Shown: positions 40,853 to 51,820 of the stretch, piece by piece
How positions within the stretch are numbered: the stretch's first letter is position 1
Layout of the letters: each line of letters opens with the position of its first letter
DNA from: Thiobacillus sp.
Lineage (GTDB): Bacteria > Pseudomonadota > Gammaproteobacteria > Burkholderiales > Thiobacillaceae
Reading direction: 5' to 3'
Length of the DNA: 64,000 nucleotides
NCBI GenBank assembly: GCA_018263115.1
Contig: JADFDC010000001.1
Location: 62,001 to 126,000, forward strand
Made by a program: the position numbers and the translations under genes
The notes under the pieces: generated by a model
Seen by the model: the letters and a program-made list of their open reading frames with translations, nothing else
The model's database searches: none
What the model was told of the DNA's origin: nothing

Positions 40853-42072
40853 ATTTGACGGGATTTCGACAGATTGAACAATTCAATGGCATGACTGACG
40901 ATTTGCCGGGCCAAGGTGAGTTTGTCTGCTTTGGCTAGCGGATGATTGCCAGAGTCATCCAGCAATACAAGCTCGGCCTGATCCCTGCCCAAGACGTTCT
41001 GGGCAAGATTTGCAACCAGCAGTGGCAGTTTTTTGGTTTTACGCTTGACTTCGGCGTGATCCAGCAGATTCTCGGTTTCAGCGGCGAAACCAATGCAGAA
41101 AGGCGGTTTTGGCAGGCTGGCGACGCTTGCCAGAATGTCCTCGTTGGGTAAAAGCTCAAGCGACAGAGGCTTCCCGGTCTTCTTGATTTTTTGAGTAGCG
41201 GTTTGTGCGGGCCGGTAATCCGCCACGGCCGCCACCGAAATGAAAAGCTGTGCATCGTTTACGCAGTGCATGACGGTTGCAAACATTTCCTGTGCAGTCG
41301 TCACGCTGATTTTTTCGATACCCGCAGGCGCATCAAGGCAAACCGGACCGGATACCAGTAACACACGCGCACCGGCTTCCTTCGCGGCCTGGGCGATGGC
41401 GTAACCCATTTTGCCCGAACTGAGATTGGTTAGCCCGCGCACCGGGTCGACAGGTTCAAAAGTCGGCCCTGCCGTTACCAGTACCGTTTTGCCTGATAAC
41501 GGTTTGGGGCCGAGCAGGGTTTCCACGGCATCGAAAATCGCGGCGGGTTCACTCATGCGTCCCGGGCCCGTTTCACCGCAAGCCTGTTCGCCTGCGTCCG
41601 GCCCGATGATCATGATTCCATCCTGACGCAGTCTGGCGAGATTCCGTTGGGTTGCCGGATTGGCCCACATCTCCCTGTTCATTGCCGGCGCGATGGCAAG
41701 CGGACAGGCACGCGCCAGGCAAAGCGTCGAAAGCAGATCGTCAGCGCGGCCTTGGGCCAGCTTTGACATGAAATCGGCGGAAGCGGGCGCGACTACGATG
41801 ACTTCGGCATGGCGGCTGGCATGTATGTGATCCATGCCGTCACCCGTTGCACCCCACAAATCAGTCAGCACCGGGCGGCCCGTCAGCGCTTGAAATGTGG
41901 CAGGACCAATAAAATGCATGGCCGCATCTGTCATCACTGCCTGTACACCATGGCCAGCCTTGATCCACAGACGTGCGAGTTCCGCTGCCTTGTAGGCAGC
42001 CACTCCGCCGGTAACGCCGAGAATGATGGTTTTGCCTTGTGTGTCAGGCATGGCGCAAAATGGCATCCGCAT
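40849..42072 (-). CDS. coaBC: Bifunctional phosphopantothenoylcysteine decarboxylase / phosphopantothenate-cysteine ligase
   Basis: [20 protein letters not shown]...[31 protein letters not shown]. Confidence 0.96.
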   Translation of the reverse strand: MRMPFCAMPDTQGKTIILGVTGGVAAYKAAELARLWIKAGHGVQAVMTDAAMHFIGPATFQALTGRPVLTDLWGATGDGMDHIHASRHAEVIVVAPASADFMSKLAQGRADDLLSTLCLARACPLAIAPAMNREMWANPATQRNLARLRQDGIMIIGPDAGEQACGETGPGRMSEPAAIFDAVETLLGPKPLSGKTVLVTAGPTFEPVDPVRGLTNLSSGKMGYAIAQAAKEAGARVLLVSGPVCLDAPAGIEKISVTTAQEMFATVMHCVNDAQLFISVAAVADYRPAQTATQKIKKTGKPLSLELLPNEDILASVASLPKPPFCIGFAAETENLLDHAEVKRKTKKLPLLVANLAQNVLGRDQAELVLLDDSGNHPLAKADKLTLARQIVSHAIELFNLSKSRQI

Positions 42073-42107
42073 AAATAAAAGGGCAATTCTACGGGAGGGT
42101 AGGAGAA

Positions 42108-42782
42108 ATGGCGATTCGCGACTGGCCGGCGGACGAAAGACCCAGGGAGAAGCTACTTGAGCGCGGCGCAGAAAGTCTGACGGATGCCGAGCTGCTGGCC
42201 ATTTTTCTGCGTACAGGCGTTACCGGCAAGAGCGCGGTTGATTTGTCCCGCGAACTGCTGGATAGATTTGGCGGCCTGTCGAAATTATGTCTGGCCGACC
42301 AACAGCAGATTTGTGATGCACCCGGCCTGGGGCCAGCCAAGTACGCGCAATTAAAGGCAGTCATGGAAATGGCGCGGCGCGCGCTGAAGGAAGACATGCA
42401 AAGTGGCGATGCGCTGACTTCGCCAGGTGCGGTCCGGCGATACCTTAGTCTTTTATTGAAGGACAAACCCCATGAGGAGTTCTGGGCGGTATTTCTGGAT
42501 GCGCAAAACCGCGTGACCCAGGCTGAAATGCTGTTTCGAGGTACGCTCACCCAGACCAGCGTTTACCCACGCGAAGTGGTCAAGCGGGCAATGGCACACA
42601 ATGCAGCAGGCATCATTCTCGCGCACAATCACCCTTCGGGCGTAGCTGAGCCCAGCCAGGCTGACAAATTGCTTACCCAGACCCTTAAGCAGTCCTTGGC
42701 CTTGGTCGATGTGCAGGTACTGGATCATTTTGTTGTGGCGGGGGCTGGCGGATTGTCATTCGCGGAATCGGGATTGTTGTAA
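42108..42782 (+). CDS. radC: RadC/JAB-domain DNA repair-like protein
   Basis: [37 protein letters not shown]...[19 protein letters not shown]. Confidence 0.94.
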   Translation: MAIRDWPADERPREKLLERGAESLTDAELLAIFLRTGVTGKSAVDLSRELLDRFGGLSKLCLADQQQICDAPGLGPAKYAQLKAVMEMARRALKEDMQSGDALTSPGAVRRYLSLLLKDKPHEEFWAVFLDAQNRVTQAEMLFRGTLTQTSVYPREVVKRAMAHNAAGIILAHNHPSGVAEPSQADKLLTQTLKQSLALVDVQVLDHFVVAGAGGLSFAESGLL

Positions 42783-42849
42783 GGTTTGCTTCCGGCGAGG
42801 ATTTCATGGTATAAATCGCGTTTTTCCAAATCCGAGTTGGAGCGCAATT

Positions 42850-43086
42850 ATGGCTCGCGTATGCCAGGTAACGGGCAAGAAGCCCATGGTCGGGAACAAT
42901 GTCTCCCATGCCAACAACAAAACCAAGCGCCGGTTTCTGCCCAATCTGCAAAACCGCCGTCTGTGGGTCGAAAGCGAAAACCGCTTTGTCACCCTGCGTC
43001 TCACCAATGCTGCGCTTCGCACCATCGACAAGAAAGGCATTGATGCCGTTCTCGCCGACATGCGCGCCCGTGGCGAAAAGATCTAA
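42850..43086 (+). CDS. rpmB: 50S ribosomal protein L28
   Basis: [63 protein letters not shown]. Confidence 0.97.
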   Translation: MARVCQVTGKKPMVGNNVSHANNKTKRRFLPNLQNRRLWVESENRFVTLRLTNAALRTIDKKGIDAVLADMRARGEKI

Positions 43087-43095
43087 GGAGTAATC

Positions 43096-43263
43096 ATGGC
43101 TAAAGGCGGACGTGAAAAAATAAAGCTGGAGTCCACAGAGGGCACCGGTCATTTTTACACCACGACAAAAAACAAGAAAACCATGCCCGGCAAAATGGAG
43201 ATCATGAAATTCGATCCCAAGGCCCGCAAGCATGTGATGTACAAGGAAACCAAGCTGAAATAA
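43096..43263 (+). CDS. rpmG: 50S ribosomal protein L33 (55 aa, below ORF-track cutoff)
   Basis: [63 protein letters not shown]. Confidence 0.97.
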   Translation: MAKGGREKIKLESTEGTGHFYTTTKNKKTMPGKMEIMKFDPKARKHVMYKETKLK

Positions 43264-43280
43264 TGCTGTTCCCAGCACAG

Positions 43281-43309
43281 AAAAAACCCGCCTGATGGCG
43301 GGTTTTTTA
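43281..43309 (+). terminator. Intrinsic terminator after rpmG
   Basis: AAAAAACCCGCC-TGAT-GGCGGGTTTTTT. Confidence 0.92.
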
Positions 43310-43343
43310 TTGAATCATCCTGGTTGAATCAAGTGAGCATCAT

Positions 43344-44504
43344 TCAGGCATAGCTTTTCAGCCGCAGTGAAAATTCTCTCAGCGCTTCGATGCCGCTGGC
43401 TTCTGCCCGCTGGCACCAGTCCTGCAGTTTGCCCACCAGTTGTTCCTTGGGCAGCGTGGAGCGGCCCCAGACTTCAACCAGCTCCAGACGCATCTGATAG
43501 AGCTTGGCAAGAACATCGTTTTTGGACAGAATCTTTTCCACTTCGACCTTTTCTTCCTGCTTGAGCGCGGCGGGTTCGAGGTGCAGCCATTCGCGCAGCT
43601 TTACAACATTCATGCCTTTCGGCAATTGCAGCTTGGCCTGCTTGTTCATCAGCTTGGCATAACGCGTCATCACGTCATAGCGATGGGTAATGACAGACTG
43701 AAGCACGCTCAGATCAACCATGGGCTTGGCGGGCTGCCAGCGCACCACCGGTGCGACTTTGCGGACTTTGGATAAACCTATGGTTTCCATCATGCGGATA
43801 TATAGCCAGCCGATGTCGAATTCGTACCATTTTGAAGACAGTTTGGCGCTGGTTCCGTAGGCGTGGTGGTTGTTATGCAATTCTTCGCCACCGATGATGA
43901 TGCCCCATGGAACGATATTGGTCGAAGCGTCCTCGCATTTGAAGTTGCGATATCCCCAGTAGTGGCCTACGCCGTTGATGATGCCGGCGGCGGTAATGGG
44001 AATCCATGCCATTTGAACAGCCCAGATCGTCAGGCCAATTGGCCCGAACAAGGCGACATCGATAATGAGCATGAGCTTGATACCCAGCCCTGAGCGGGGC
44101 GTGTAAAGGTTGCGTTCAAGCCAGTCATCCGGCGTGCCGTGACCATACTTTTCCAGCGTTTCCAGATTTTTGGCCTCGGCACGATACAGTTCCGAACCCT
44201 CGAAAAATACTTTTTTCAGTCCGAGAACCTGAGGGCTATGCGGGTCCTCCGGGGTTTCGCACTTGGCGTGGTGTTTGCGGTGGATGGCGGCCCATGCCTT
44301 GGTCACCATGCCTGTGGTCATCCACAACCAGAAACGGAAAAAGTGACTGACGATGGGGTGAAGATCCAGTGCGCGGTGGGCCTGGCTACGGTGCAGGAAA
44401 ATCGTGACCGCGGCGATGGTGACATGGGTCATGCCCAGCGTGATGAGTACGTACTGCCACCAGGCTAGATTCCATAGTGGTAGATCGAAAAAAGATAAGA
44501 GCAT
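43344..44504 (-). CDS. Fatty acid (delta-9 acyl) desaturase
   Basis: His boxes HRSQAH, HRKHH, HNNHH. Confidence 0.92.
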   Translation of the reverse strand: MLLSFFDLPLWNLAWWQYVLITLGMTHVTIAAVTIFLHRSQAHRALDLHPIVSHFFRFWLWMTTGMVTKAWAAIHRKHHAKCETPEDPHSPQVLGLKKVFFEGSELYRAEAKNLETLEKYGHGTPDDWLERNLYTPRSGLGIKLMLIIDVALFGPIGLTIWAVQMAWIPITAAGIINGVGHYWGYRNFKCEDASTNIVPWGIIIGGEELHNNHHAYGTSAKLSSKWYEFDIGWLYIRMMETIGLSKVRKVAPVVRWQPAKPMVDLSVLQSVITHRYDVMTRYAKLMNKQAKLQLPKGMNVVKLREWLHLEPAALKQEEKVEVEKILSKNDVLAKLYQMRLELVEVWGRSTLPKEQLVGKLQDWCQRAEASGIEALREFSLRLKSYA

Positions 44505-44565
44505 GCAGTTTGTCCTGTAAAGCAGACATTAAAGTCTGGATATTATGAAGCAATTCCCTTTGAGA

Positions 44566-45849
44566 TCAAGATGTTTTTTCTGCTGTATGAATAACGCGCT
44601 GGGGGTAAGGAATTTCAATTTCCGCTTTGCGGAAGGCGGTCCAGATTCCCCAATAAATATCTGATCGCAGGCTGAGCTGGCCATCTTCGGCATCCTTGAT
44701 CCAGATTGCCAGGTCCAGGTTTATGCCGTTATCGCCAAAATCTCGCAAAAACACTTTAGGCGCTTCCGCGCCTTCCGGGATAACACGCGGGTGATTTCGT
44801 GCCACTTCGATCATGAGATCCCGCGCAATTTCCAGATTTGTTGAATAGGCAACCTGGATCGGCAGTTCGATGCGCACGTCGGGTTTGGACAATGAATGGT
44901 TGACCACCGTCTGGGTAATCAGCATTTCGTTTGGCACGATCGATTCCGTGCCATCCTGCGAACGGATGAGGGTGTAGCGGGTGTTCATCTCCGCGACCTG
45001 GCCGTATTTGTTGTCCACCGTAATCATGTCACCCATGCGCACCGATCGGTCAAGCAGGATGATGAAGCCGGAGACGTAATTGCTGGCCACTTTTTGCAAG
45101 CCAAAACCCAGCCCCACGCCCAGTGCCCCGCCAAATACCGACAATACAGTCAGGTCAATGCCAACCGCGGGGAGAGCGACCAGTACAGCCAATACCAGGA
45201 GGAGCGTGCGCGCAGCCTTGGACAAGGCCATGCGCAGGCTCAGGTCCATGTGCGGCACGCGCATCAAGCGGCTTTCGATGAACTGAGCGGCCCACAAGGC
45301 AAAAATGATCGCGGCGATGATGACGGTGACGGCTTCGAACAACAGTAGCAGCGAGAACTTGTGCGAGCCGGATTCGAATGCGACGGTCGCCATCGCCGCG
45401 CGCACGCGCGGCAGCACGCCGGTAATATGCATGGCCACGCCGATCCAAACCACCCAGGCAATGCCGCGTTCCCACGCCTTGAGTGAAGCGGAAGGCTTCA
45501 GTGCATAGCGCAGGGAATAAATCAGCAGCCGCACCATAACCAGGGCGGTCAGGAGCGGAATGGCAAGGTTCAACAAATGAAGCTCGCTTTGCCACAGGCG
45601 CAATCCTTCCCTGACCAAAAAGACGGCGGCAAGAATAGCGACAGGTAATCCAACGCGTTGCAAACCTTCGGCACCGGCGCTCCAGGTTTCCTCGAGTTTG
45701 CCCAAACGCGGCTTGAGCGCACGCCTAGCCAGCCAGCCAAGCACAATGCTAAATGCCAACGCGGCAAGCTGGACCATCAATGCGGTATCGTGGCTATCCT
45801 GGATCAGCTTGGCGACCAGATTGTCGAGGGGCGGGAGCTTTTCAGCCAT
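44566..45849 (-). CDS. MscS-family mechanosensitive channel
   Basis: GGALGVGLGFGLQKVASNYVSGFIILLDRSVRMGDMITVD. Confidence 0.92.
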   Translation of the reverse strand: MAEKLPPLDNLVAKLIQDSHDTALMVQLAALAFSIVLGWLARRALKPRLGKLEETWSAGAEGLQRVGLPVAILAAVFLVREGLRLWQSELHLLNLAIPLLTALVMVRLLIYSLRYALKPSASLKAWERGIAWVVWIGVAMHITGVLPRVRAAMATVAFESGSHKFSLLLLFEAVTVIIAAIIFALWAAQFIESRLMRVPHMDLSLRMALSKAARTLLLVLAVLVALPAVGIDLTVLSVFGGALGVGLGFGLQKVASNYVSGFIILLDRSVRMGDMITVDNKYGQVAEMNTRYTLIRSQDGTESIVPNEMLITQTVVNHSLSKPDVRIELPIQVAYSTNLEIARDLMIEVARNHPRVIPEGAEAPKVFLRDFGDNGINLDLAIWIKDAEDGQLSLRSDIYWGIWTAFRKAEIEIPYPQRVIHTAEKTS

Positions 45850-45855
45850 GTGACG

Positions 45856-47661
45856 TCAAAGGTCGGAGAAAAGCGCGTCCGCTTCTTTTGCATAGCGGCT
45901 GAGTATCTGCGCCCTTTTCATTTTCAGCGTGGGGGTGAGCAGGCCGTTTTCCACTGACCACGGTTCCAGCGTGGCGTAGAGGCGTCGCACCTGGGCGTAG
46001 CCGGGGAAAGCTTTCAGGCGCGCGGTCAGCCGTGCGAGGAGCATTTTGTTGACTCGGCTATCGGACAATGTGTCTGGACCCGAGGCATCCAGATTCTGAT
46101 CTCCGCACCAACTTTGCCAATGTTCAGTGTTGAGGACAGCCAGGGCGGCCAGGTAGGGTTTGCCCTCACCTATGATCATGATCTGCTCAAAAAGAGGATC
46201 GAGCTTGATGGCGGCTTCCATGTCACCGGGAGGCACCTTCTCGCCATTATTGAGCACGATTATGTCCTTGATGCGGCCAATGATGTAGAGATGGCCGCGT
46301 TCGTCCATGCGGGCCTGATCGCCGGAATGAAACCAGCCGGCGCCATCAATGACCGCGGCCGTGGCTTCCGGATTGTCCCAGTAGCCGCGCATCACACAGC
46401 GGCTTCGGGTCAGCAGTTCATCGTGCTCGCCGATCTTGACTTCCACGCCCTCCGGAGGCTTGCCGATACTGGCTGGAATGTTGGAGTCCGGCCGGTTGAC
46501 GGAAACGACCGGGCTGGTTTCGGTGAGCCCGTAGCCCTGGAAAATGGGCACACCCAAGCCTATGAAGACCTTGGCGATGTCTGGCGAGAGTGCGGCGCCA
46601 CCGGAAATAGCCAGTTTGAGCCGGCCGCCCAGTTTTTCCGCAACGCCATCTGCCACCAGCTTTTTCAGCAGCGGCCAAGAAAGGAGCTTGGGATGCCAGG
46701 ATGCGCGGCCCTGTTCGTACTCAAACTTGTGCCAGCCGACATCCACCGCTGTGTCAAACAAGGTTTGCGCCAGCCCGCCCTTTTTTGCCAGCGCATCCTG
46801 GATGCGGCCGTACACGCGTTCGTAGATGCGCGGCACGGACACCAGCACCGTGGGCCGGATGGTTTGCAGATCCTGCGCCAGCAGTGCGATTGAGCGTGCA
46901 TATACCACCTCGCTGCCCAACAACGCGGGCAGGTAATAGCCCGCCGTGCGTTCCAGCGTATGCGACAAGGGCAGAAAGGACAGAAAAACCTCGTCCGGGC
47001 CAAAGTCCGCACAGCGGCTGGCATACCATGCGTTCCAAAGCATGTTGTCATGGGTGAGCATGACGCCCTTGGGTTTGCCGGTGGTGCCCGAGGTATACAC
47101 GATGGAAGCGAGCATGTCGGCTGCGATGCGGCGGGCCGGAATGGCGGTACCTTCGGCGGCTTTCAGCCAGGCTTCGGCGACAACGAACTGGGGGCTCCAG
47201 TCAGTGAGTTTTTCTGGCGGCAGCAGGCTGATAACACGTTCGAGCGATTTTGAAGTGGCGGTGATTTCGGCCACTTTCCGATGCTGGAACCGGCCCTCCA
47301 CCAGCAACAGCCGGGCGCCCGCATTGTCAATGATCCAAGCTGCGTTGTCCGGCCGGTCATCAAGATAAAGCGGGACGGTCACCAGGCCCAATCCCAATGC
47401 GGCCTGATCGAAAATGATCCATTCCGCGCAATTCTTCAACATGATGGCAACGCGGTCGCCGGGCGACAGGTTTTCCTTTGTCAGTGCGGCTTGCCAGCGT
47501 GCCACTTCGCGGGCGATGTCCCGCCAGGTCAGGCTTTGCCAGGTTTCGGTTGCTGCATCGAATTGCCGATAGGCGATTTTGTCCGGCGTGAGTGCAAGCC
47601 GTTCCTGAAACAGGCCGGGAAGGGTTTGCGCACGGTCCGGATTGATGGGGTGATGGATCAT
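45856..47661 (-). CDS. Long-chain acyl-CoA synthetase (AMP-dependent)
   Basis: ASIVYTSGTTGKPKGVMLTHDNML; GYGLTETSPVVSVNRPD; GWFHSGDQARMDERGHLYIIGRIKDIIVLNNGEKV. Confidence 0.93.
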   Translation of the reverse strand: MIHHPINPDRAQTLPGLFQERLALTPDKIAYRQFDAATETWQSLTWRDIAREVARWQAALTKENLSPGDRVAIMLKNCAEWIIFDQAALGLGLVTVPLYLDDRPDNAAWIIDNAGARLLLVEGRFQHRKVAEITATSKSLERVISLLPPEKLTDWSPQFVVAEAWLKAAEGTAIPARRIAADMLASIVYTSGTTGKPKGVMLTHDNMLWNAWYASRCADFGPDEVFLSFLPLSHTLERTAGYYLPALLGSEVVYARSIALLAQDLQTIRPTVLVSVPRIYERVYGRIQDALAKKGGLAQTLFDTAVDVGWHKFEYEQGRASWHPKLLSWPLLKKLVADGVAEKLGGRLKLAISGGAALSPDIAKVFIGLGVPIFQGYGLTETSPVVSVNRPDSNIPASIGKPPEGVEVKIGEHDELLTRSRCVMRGYWDNPEATAAVIDGAGWFHSGDQARMDERGHLYIIGRIKDIIVLNNGEKVPPGDMEAAIKLDPLFEQIMIIGEGKPYLAALAVLNTEHWQSWCGDQNLDASGPDTLSDSRVNKMLLARLTARLKAFPGYAQVRRLYATLEPWSVENGLLTPTLKMKRAQILSRYAKEADALFSDL

Positions 47662-47698
47662 GATTGAGCGGTCTCCTCCGCTTGGTCCACTCGGATCT

Positions 47699-49003
47699 TC
47701 AATTGCCTTTTTCCAATACTGCCGCAAAAAAGCCGTCCGTGCCATGGCGGGCGGGATTGAGTTCCATATAATTCCCCGTGTCCAGCGGAATGCGCTGCGC
47801 GGCCAACGCTTCTTTGGCCGGAATCAGCTTGAAATCGGCATGCTCCGCCATGAATGCGGCAACGATGGCCTGGTTTTCATCCGGCAACAAACTGCAGGTT
47901 GCGTAAACCAGCCGGCCGCCTGGCTTGAGCAGCTTTGCACCCGCCCGGATCAAGCTGGCCTGGGTTTTGGTCAAGGATGCCACCGTTTGCGGTGATTGGC
48001 GAAATTTCAGATCCGGGTTGCGTCGCAATGTGCCCAGGCCCGAGCAGGGCGCATCGACCAGGACGCGATCAAGTTTGCCTGCGAGCCGTTTGAGCCGCGT
48101 GTCGTTTTCGCTGGCGATCAATTGTGGCGTGACATTCGACAGCCCCGAGCGTTTAAGGCGGGGTGACAGTTTGGCGAGTCTTCTTTCATTGATGTCGAAT
48201 GCATACAGGCGCCCGGACGATGACATTTGCGCACCCAGGGCCAGCGTTTTGCCGCCCGCGCCGGCGCACAGGTCGGCCACCATTTCTCCGCGCCGCGCAC
48301 CGACCAGAATCGCCAGCAACTGGCTGCCCTCATCCTGCACTTCAATTTCGCCTGACTTGAATGAAGGAAGTTTGGCGAGATCAGGATGACTGCTGACGCG
48401 AAGACCGGTGGGTGAGTGGTCTGTTGGCCGGGCCTCAATACCCAGTTCTTTCAAGGACGACTGCACGGACTCTCGACTGGATTTGAAGGTGTTTACCCGG
48501 AGGTCTAGTGGCGCGGGCTGCTGCAAGGCTCGGCCCAGGTTCAGGATGGCATCGTCGGGCATGACGGCGCGCAATTTGTTCACGACCCATTCTGGCAGTT
48601 CCGCCTGTACATCAAGCGGGGCCGATTCCAGCGATCTGGATTTAAGCGCGGCCAGTGTGTCGCGGTCACGCGGAAGGATCAGGGGTTCGAGTTCGCGCTG
48701 GCTGATTCCCTGGAACCTTCCCAGCCACAGAAGGATCCATAGTCGGGGATTTCCGTCAGGCAGTATCCACTTGAGTGCAAGAAACCGTCTTAATACGCCG
48801 TAAACACATTCAGCAATGACGGTTCTTTCCTGACGGCCAAGTTTCGGGCGGTCGCGAAAGAAAGTCGATAACAGATTGTCTGCCGGCGCGGAAAAGTGGA
48901 GCACCTCGCCAAGGAGCGTTGTTGCATCCTGTAGCAGGGCGGGTGTAAGTTTTAATGACGAGGGGAACAAAATGGAATTGACGCTGTACCGGGAAGAGCC
49001 CAT
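47699..49003 (-). CDS. RsmB/NOP2/Sun-family rRNA cytosine-C5 methyltransferase
   Basis: VADLCAGAGGKTLALGAQM...DRVLVDAPCSGLGTLRRNPDLKF...LVYATCSLLPDENQ. Confidence 0.92.
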   Translation of the reverse strand: MGSSRYSVNSILFPSSLKLTPALLQDATTLLGEVLHFSAPADNLLSTFFRDRPKLGRQERTVIAECVYGVLRRFLALKWILPDGNPRLWILLWLGRFQGISQRELEPLILPRDRDTLAALKSRSLESAPLDVQAELPEWVVNKLRAVMPDDAILNLGRALQQPAPLDLRVNTFKSSRESVQSSLKELGIEARPTDHSPTGLRVSSHPDLAKLPSFKSGEIEVQDEGSQLLAILVGARRGEMVADLCAGAGGKTLALGAQMSSSGRLYAFDINERRLAKLSPRLKRSGLSNVTPQLIASENDTRLKRLAGKLDRVLVDAPCSGLGTLRRNPDLKFRQSPQTVASLTKTQASLIRAGAKLLKPGGRLVYATCSLLPDENQAIVAAFMAEHADFKLIPAKEALAAQRIPLDTGNYMELNPARHGTDGFFAAVLEKGN

Positions 49004-49391
49004 TTTACGTGAAGCCCGCCATTTGCCCGCGGCTACTTACAACCTTGCTCATTTGTTGTTGGCGCGCTCGATGCAATCGGGTGGACAATCCTGCGTGTTT
49101 GTTCCAATCCGCAGCATGCAATTTCTGGCAATCATCGATCAGGACGAAATCGTATTTGTCGATCGTGAATTGCCGGGCCTGGTGCAGCTTGCGTGGCAAG
49201 CCTTCCATCGTCAGGAGCGCAATGCCCTGGATGAGCGGATACAGTTTGAAACAGCTTATTACACTCAGGAATCCCTGGGGGTTATTTCACGTCTGATTGG
49301 CGAATTCCCCAAGGCCTTGCAGGCGCAGGCAGGCAAGGAGGCCACGCACGAGCCGGCGGTTGTGCTGAATTTTCCTGACCGAAGCAAGTAA
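48972..49391 (+). CDS. Hypothetical protein
   Basis: 139 aa; MELTLYREEPILREARHLPAATYNLAHLLLARSMQSGG..., no recognised domain. Confidence 0.7.
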   Translation: MELTLYREEPILREARHLPAATYNLAHLLLARSMQSGGQSCVFVPIRSMQFLAIIDQDEIVFVDRELPGLVQLAWQAFHRQERNALDERIQFETAYYTQESLGVISRLIGEFPKALQAQAGKEATHEPAVVLNFPDRSK

Positions 49392-49420
49392 GAGACTGTT
49401 TCAGTAGAAATTTGCTCTAA
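49389..49420. repeat. Degenerate TIR-like remnant related to the 36391-36665 element
   Basis: GAGACTGTTTCAGTAGAAATT versus TIR GAGCCTATTTCAGTAGGAATT (18/21), followed by TGCTCTAA resembling the opposite TIR end. Confidence 0.5.
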
Positions 49421-49432
49421 GCCAGAGCAGGC

Positions 49433-49840
49433 TCATTCGTTACCCGTGCCTTCCCGGTAAGGCAGGCGGACATGACCGTAACGAATAGCCAGTACGGCAA
49501 TGGCAAGAATCAGAATGGCGCCAGCCACCACCAGTATGCGAACTTCGCTGATATTTTTCATTTCAAGGATCAGATATCTCGCCAGCGCGATCATGCCGAT
49601 ATAGAGAGGGAAGCGGATGGGCAGCTTGCCTTGATCATAGTAGATGGCAACCATTGCCAGCACTTCCAGATACAGGAACATCAATAGAAGATCAGCCAGG
49701 GTTACGGCTTGTGCATTGATCATCACCATGACTTCGCCATAAGTGGCGACGACCGTCGCAATGGCGATAATGGCAAGCCCGATGTGTTCAAGCAGATGCA
49801 GCGCCGACTGGTTCATACGCTTGATGAAATTGACCGCCAT
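49433..49840 (-). CDS. PsiE-family (phosphate-starvation-inducible) membrane protein
   Basis: Four-TM; VMINAQAVTLADLLLMFLYLEVLAMVAIYYDQGKLPIRFPLYIGMIALARYLIL. Confidence 0.85.
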   Translation of the reverse strand: MAVNFIKRMNQSALHLLEHIGLAIIAIATVVATYGEVMVMINAQAVTLADLLLMFLYLEVLAMVAIYYDQGKLPIRFPLYIGMIALARYLILEMKNISEVRILVVAGAILILAIAVLAIRYGHVRLPYREGTGNE

Positions 49841-49864
49841 TACTTTTCTCCCGGATCAGGTGCT

Positions 49865-50080
49865 TCAGGCCGGAATATCCGGCACGAGCAGCATTTTCAG
49901 TTGTTCGATATCGTCCTTGAGTTGAAGCTTGCGCTTTTTCAGCCGCCGCAGGGCCAGTTGGTCCGTGAATCCGGTGGCTTCAAGATGCTCTGTTATGGCA
50001 TCCAGATCCCTGTGCTCGGTTTGCAGGCTGGCGATCTGGCTTGCCAGCGCCAAGGATTCGGATTCTGTCAGGTTTGGCAT
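49865..50080 (-). CDS. YdcH/DUF465-family protein
   Basis: MPNLTESESLALASQIASLQTEHRDLDAITEHLEATGFTDQLALRRLKKRKLQLKDDIEQL. Confidence 0.85.
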   Translation of the reverse strand: MPNLTESESLALASQIASLQTEHRDLDAITEHLEATGFTDQLALRRLKKRKLQLKDDIEQLKMLLVPDIPA

Positions 50081-50187
50081 GGCGCAAGCATAAGCCATGT
50101 AAGAGGCCTGTGCAAAAGTCCTTGTAGAAGGCAGTCTGGGTAAAAACCTTGGGTAAAATAGAGACTTTCCGTCTTGCAGGATTGGCC

Positions 50188-50682
50188 ATGTCTCAAGCAA
50201 TTGTCGGTGTTGTCATGGGTTCATCCAGTGATTGGGAGGTCATGCGGCACGCCGTTGAACAGCTCAAGGCCTTTGGCATTCCCCATGAAACGAATGTCGT
50301 CTCGGCGCATCGCACGCCCGATCTGCTTTATGAATACGCCTCGACAGCAGAATCTCGCGGCCTCAAGGTGATCATTGCGGGCGCTGGCGGTGCGGCACAT
50401 CTGCCGGGCATGCTGGCGGCAAAAACCATCGTGCCCGTGCTGGGGGTGCCAGTGCCATCAAAATATCTCAAGGGACAGGATTCCCTGCTGTCCATCGTGC
50501 AGATGCCCAAAGGCATTCCGGTCGCCACTTTTGCCATTGGCGAAGCTGGTGCGGCGAATGCCGGATTGTTCGCGGTGGCCATGATCGCGCATGAGGACGC
50601 TGGCATCGCGGAAAAACTCAAAGCATTTCGCAATCAGCAGGCCGAAACCGTGCTGGCGATGAAGCTGCCAGATGCCAGCTAG
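50188..50682 (+). CDS. purE: N5-carboxyaminoimidazole ribonucleotide mutase
   Basis: [45 protein letters not shown]. Confidence 0.96.
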   Translation: MSQAIVGVVMGSSSDWEVMRHAVEQLKAFGIPHETNVVSAHRTPDLLYEYASTAESRGLKVIIAGAGGAAHLPGMLAAKTIVPVLGVPVPSKYLKGQDSLLSIVQMPKGIPVATFAIGEAGAANAGLFAVAMIAHEDAGIAEKLKAFRNQQAETVLAMKLPDAS

Positions 50683-51820
50683 ATTGCCAATCCTGCCCGG
50701 AGCCCCCCTTGGTATTCTCGGCGGCGGCCAGCTTGGCCGCATGTTTACCATTGCCGCCCGCACCATGGGCTATCGCGTCATGGTACTGGACCCCGATCCG
50801 CAAAGCCCGGCGGGGCAAATGGCGGATATACATTTGCAGGCGGATTACACCGATCACGGCGCGCTGAAAAAAATGGCCGAAGCCTGCGCCGCCGTGACCA
50901 CCGAATTCGAAAATGTGCCCGCGGCAAGCCTGGTCGAGCTTTCCCGTTATACGCGGGTCGCGCCGAACGCCGAAGCCGTGGCCATCGTGCAGGATCGCAG
51001 CCGCGAGAAAACCTGGCTGCGCGAGAACGGGTTTGCAACAGCGCCCTTCGCGCTGGTTTCTCATGAAATTGAACTTGAAGCAGGCGCTACGGCAGCGGGA
51101 TTTCCCGCAATCCTGAAAGTCAGCCGTTTTGGTTATGACGGCAAGGGCCAGATACGCGTTAACAGCCGGCAGGAACTGGCATCGGCATTTACCGAATTGA
51201 AAGGCGTGCCCTGCGTACTGGAAGGGTTTGTCCAGTTGGCCAGCGAAGTATCGGTAGTATTGGCGCGAACGGATTCAGGGGAATGCAGCAGCTGGCCAGT
51301 TGGCGAGAACCATCACATAAACGGCATTCTGGATACAACCCGGGTGCCAGCCAGCGTGAACCAGTCCATACAGGAACGCGCGCAGGAAACTGCTATGCAG
51401 ATCGCCGGAAGGCTGGGGTATGTCGGGGTGATGGCGGTAGAGTTTTTTGTGGACCAGGGGGGCAATCTTCTGGTCAATGAAATCGCGCCACGCCCACACA
51501 ATTCCGGCCACTACACCCTGGATGCCTGCGTCACCGATCAGTTCGAGCAGCAAGTCAGGGCGTTGTGCGGCCTGCCGCTGGGCGATACCCGCCTGCTTTC
51601 ACCGGTAGTCATGGTCAATCTGCTGGGGGATGTCTGGCGGCATGGGCCGGACTGGATGGCGCTGCTCCAGTATCCCGGCATCAAGCTGCATCTGTATGGC
51701 AAGGCCGAAGCCAGGCCGGGACGCAAGATGGGGCACTACAATTGCCTGGCAGAAAATATCGATACAGCGGCGGCGCTCGCGGAACAAACCAGAAAGGCGC
51801 TTGGCATCATTCCACTTTGA
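50672..51820 (+). CDS. purK: 5-(carboxyamino)imidazole ribonucleotide synthase
   Basis: [39 protein letters not shown]. Confidence 0.96.
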   Translation: MPARLPILPGAPLGILGGGQLGRMFTIAARTMGYRVMVLDPDPQSPAGQMADIHLQADYTDHGALKKMAEACAAVTTEFENVPAASLVELSRYTRVAPNAEAVAIVQDRSREKTWLRENGFATAPFALVSHEIELEAGATAAGFPAILKVSRFGYDGKGQIRVNSRQELASAFTELKGVPCVLEGFVQLASEVSVVLARTDSGECSSWPVGENHHINGILDTTRVPASVNQSIQERAQETAMQIAGRLGYVGVMAVEFFVDQGGNLLVNEIAPRPHNSGHYTLDACVTDQFEQQVRALCGLPLGDTRLLSPVVMVNLLGDVWRHGPDWMALLQYPGIKLHLYGKAEARPGRKMGHYNCLAENIDTAAALAEQTRKALGIIPL

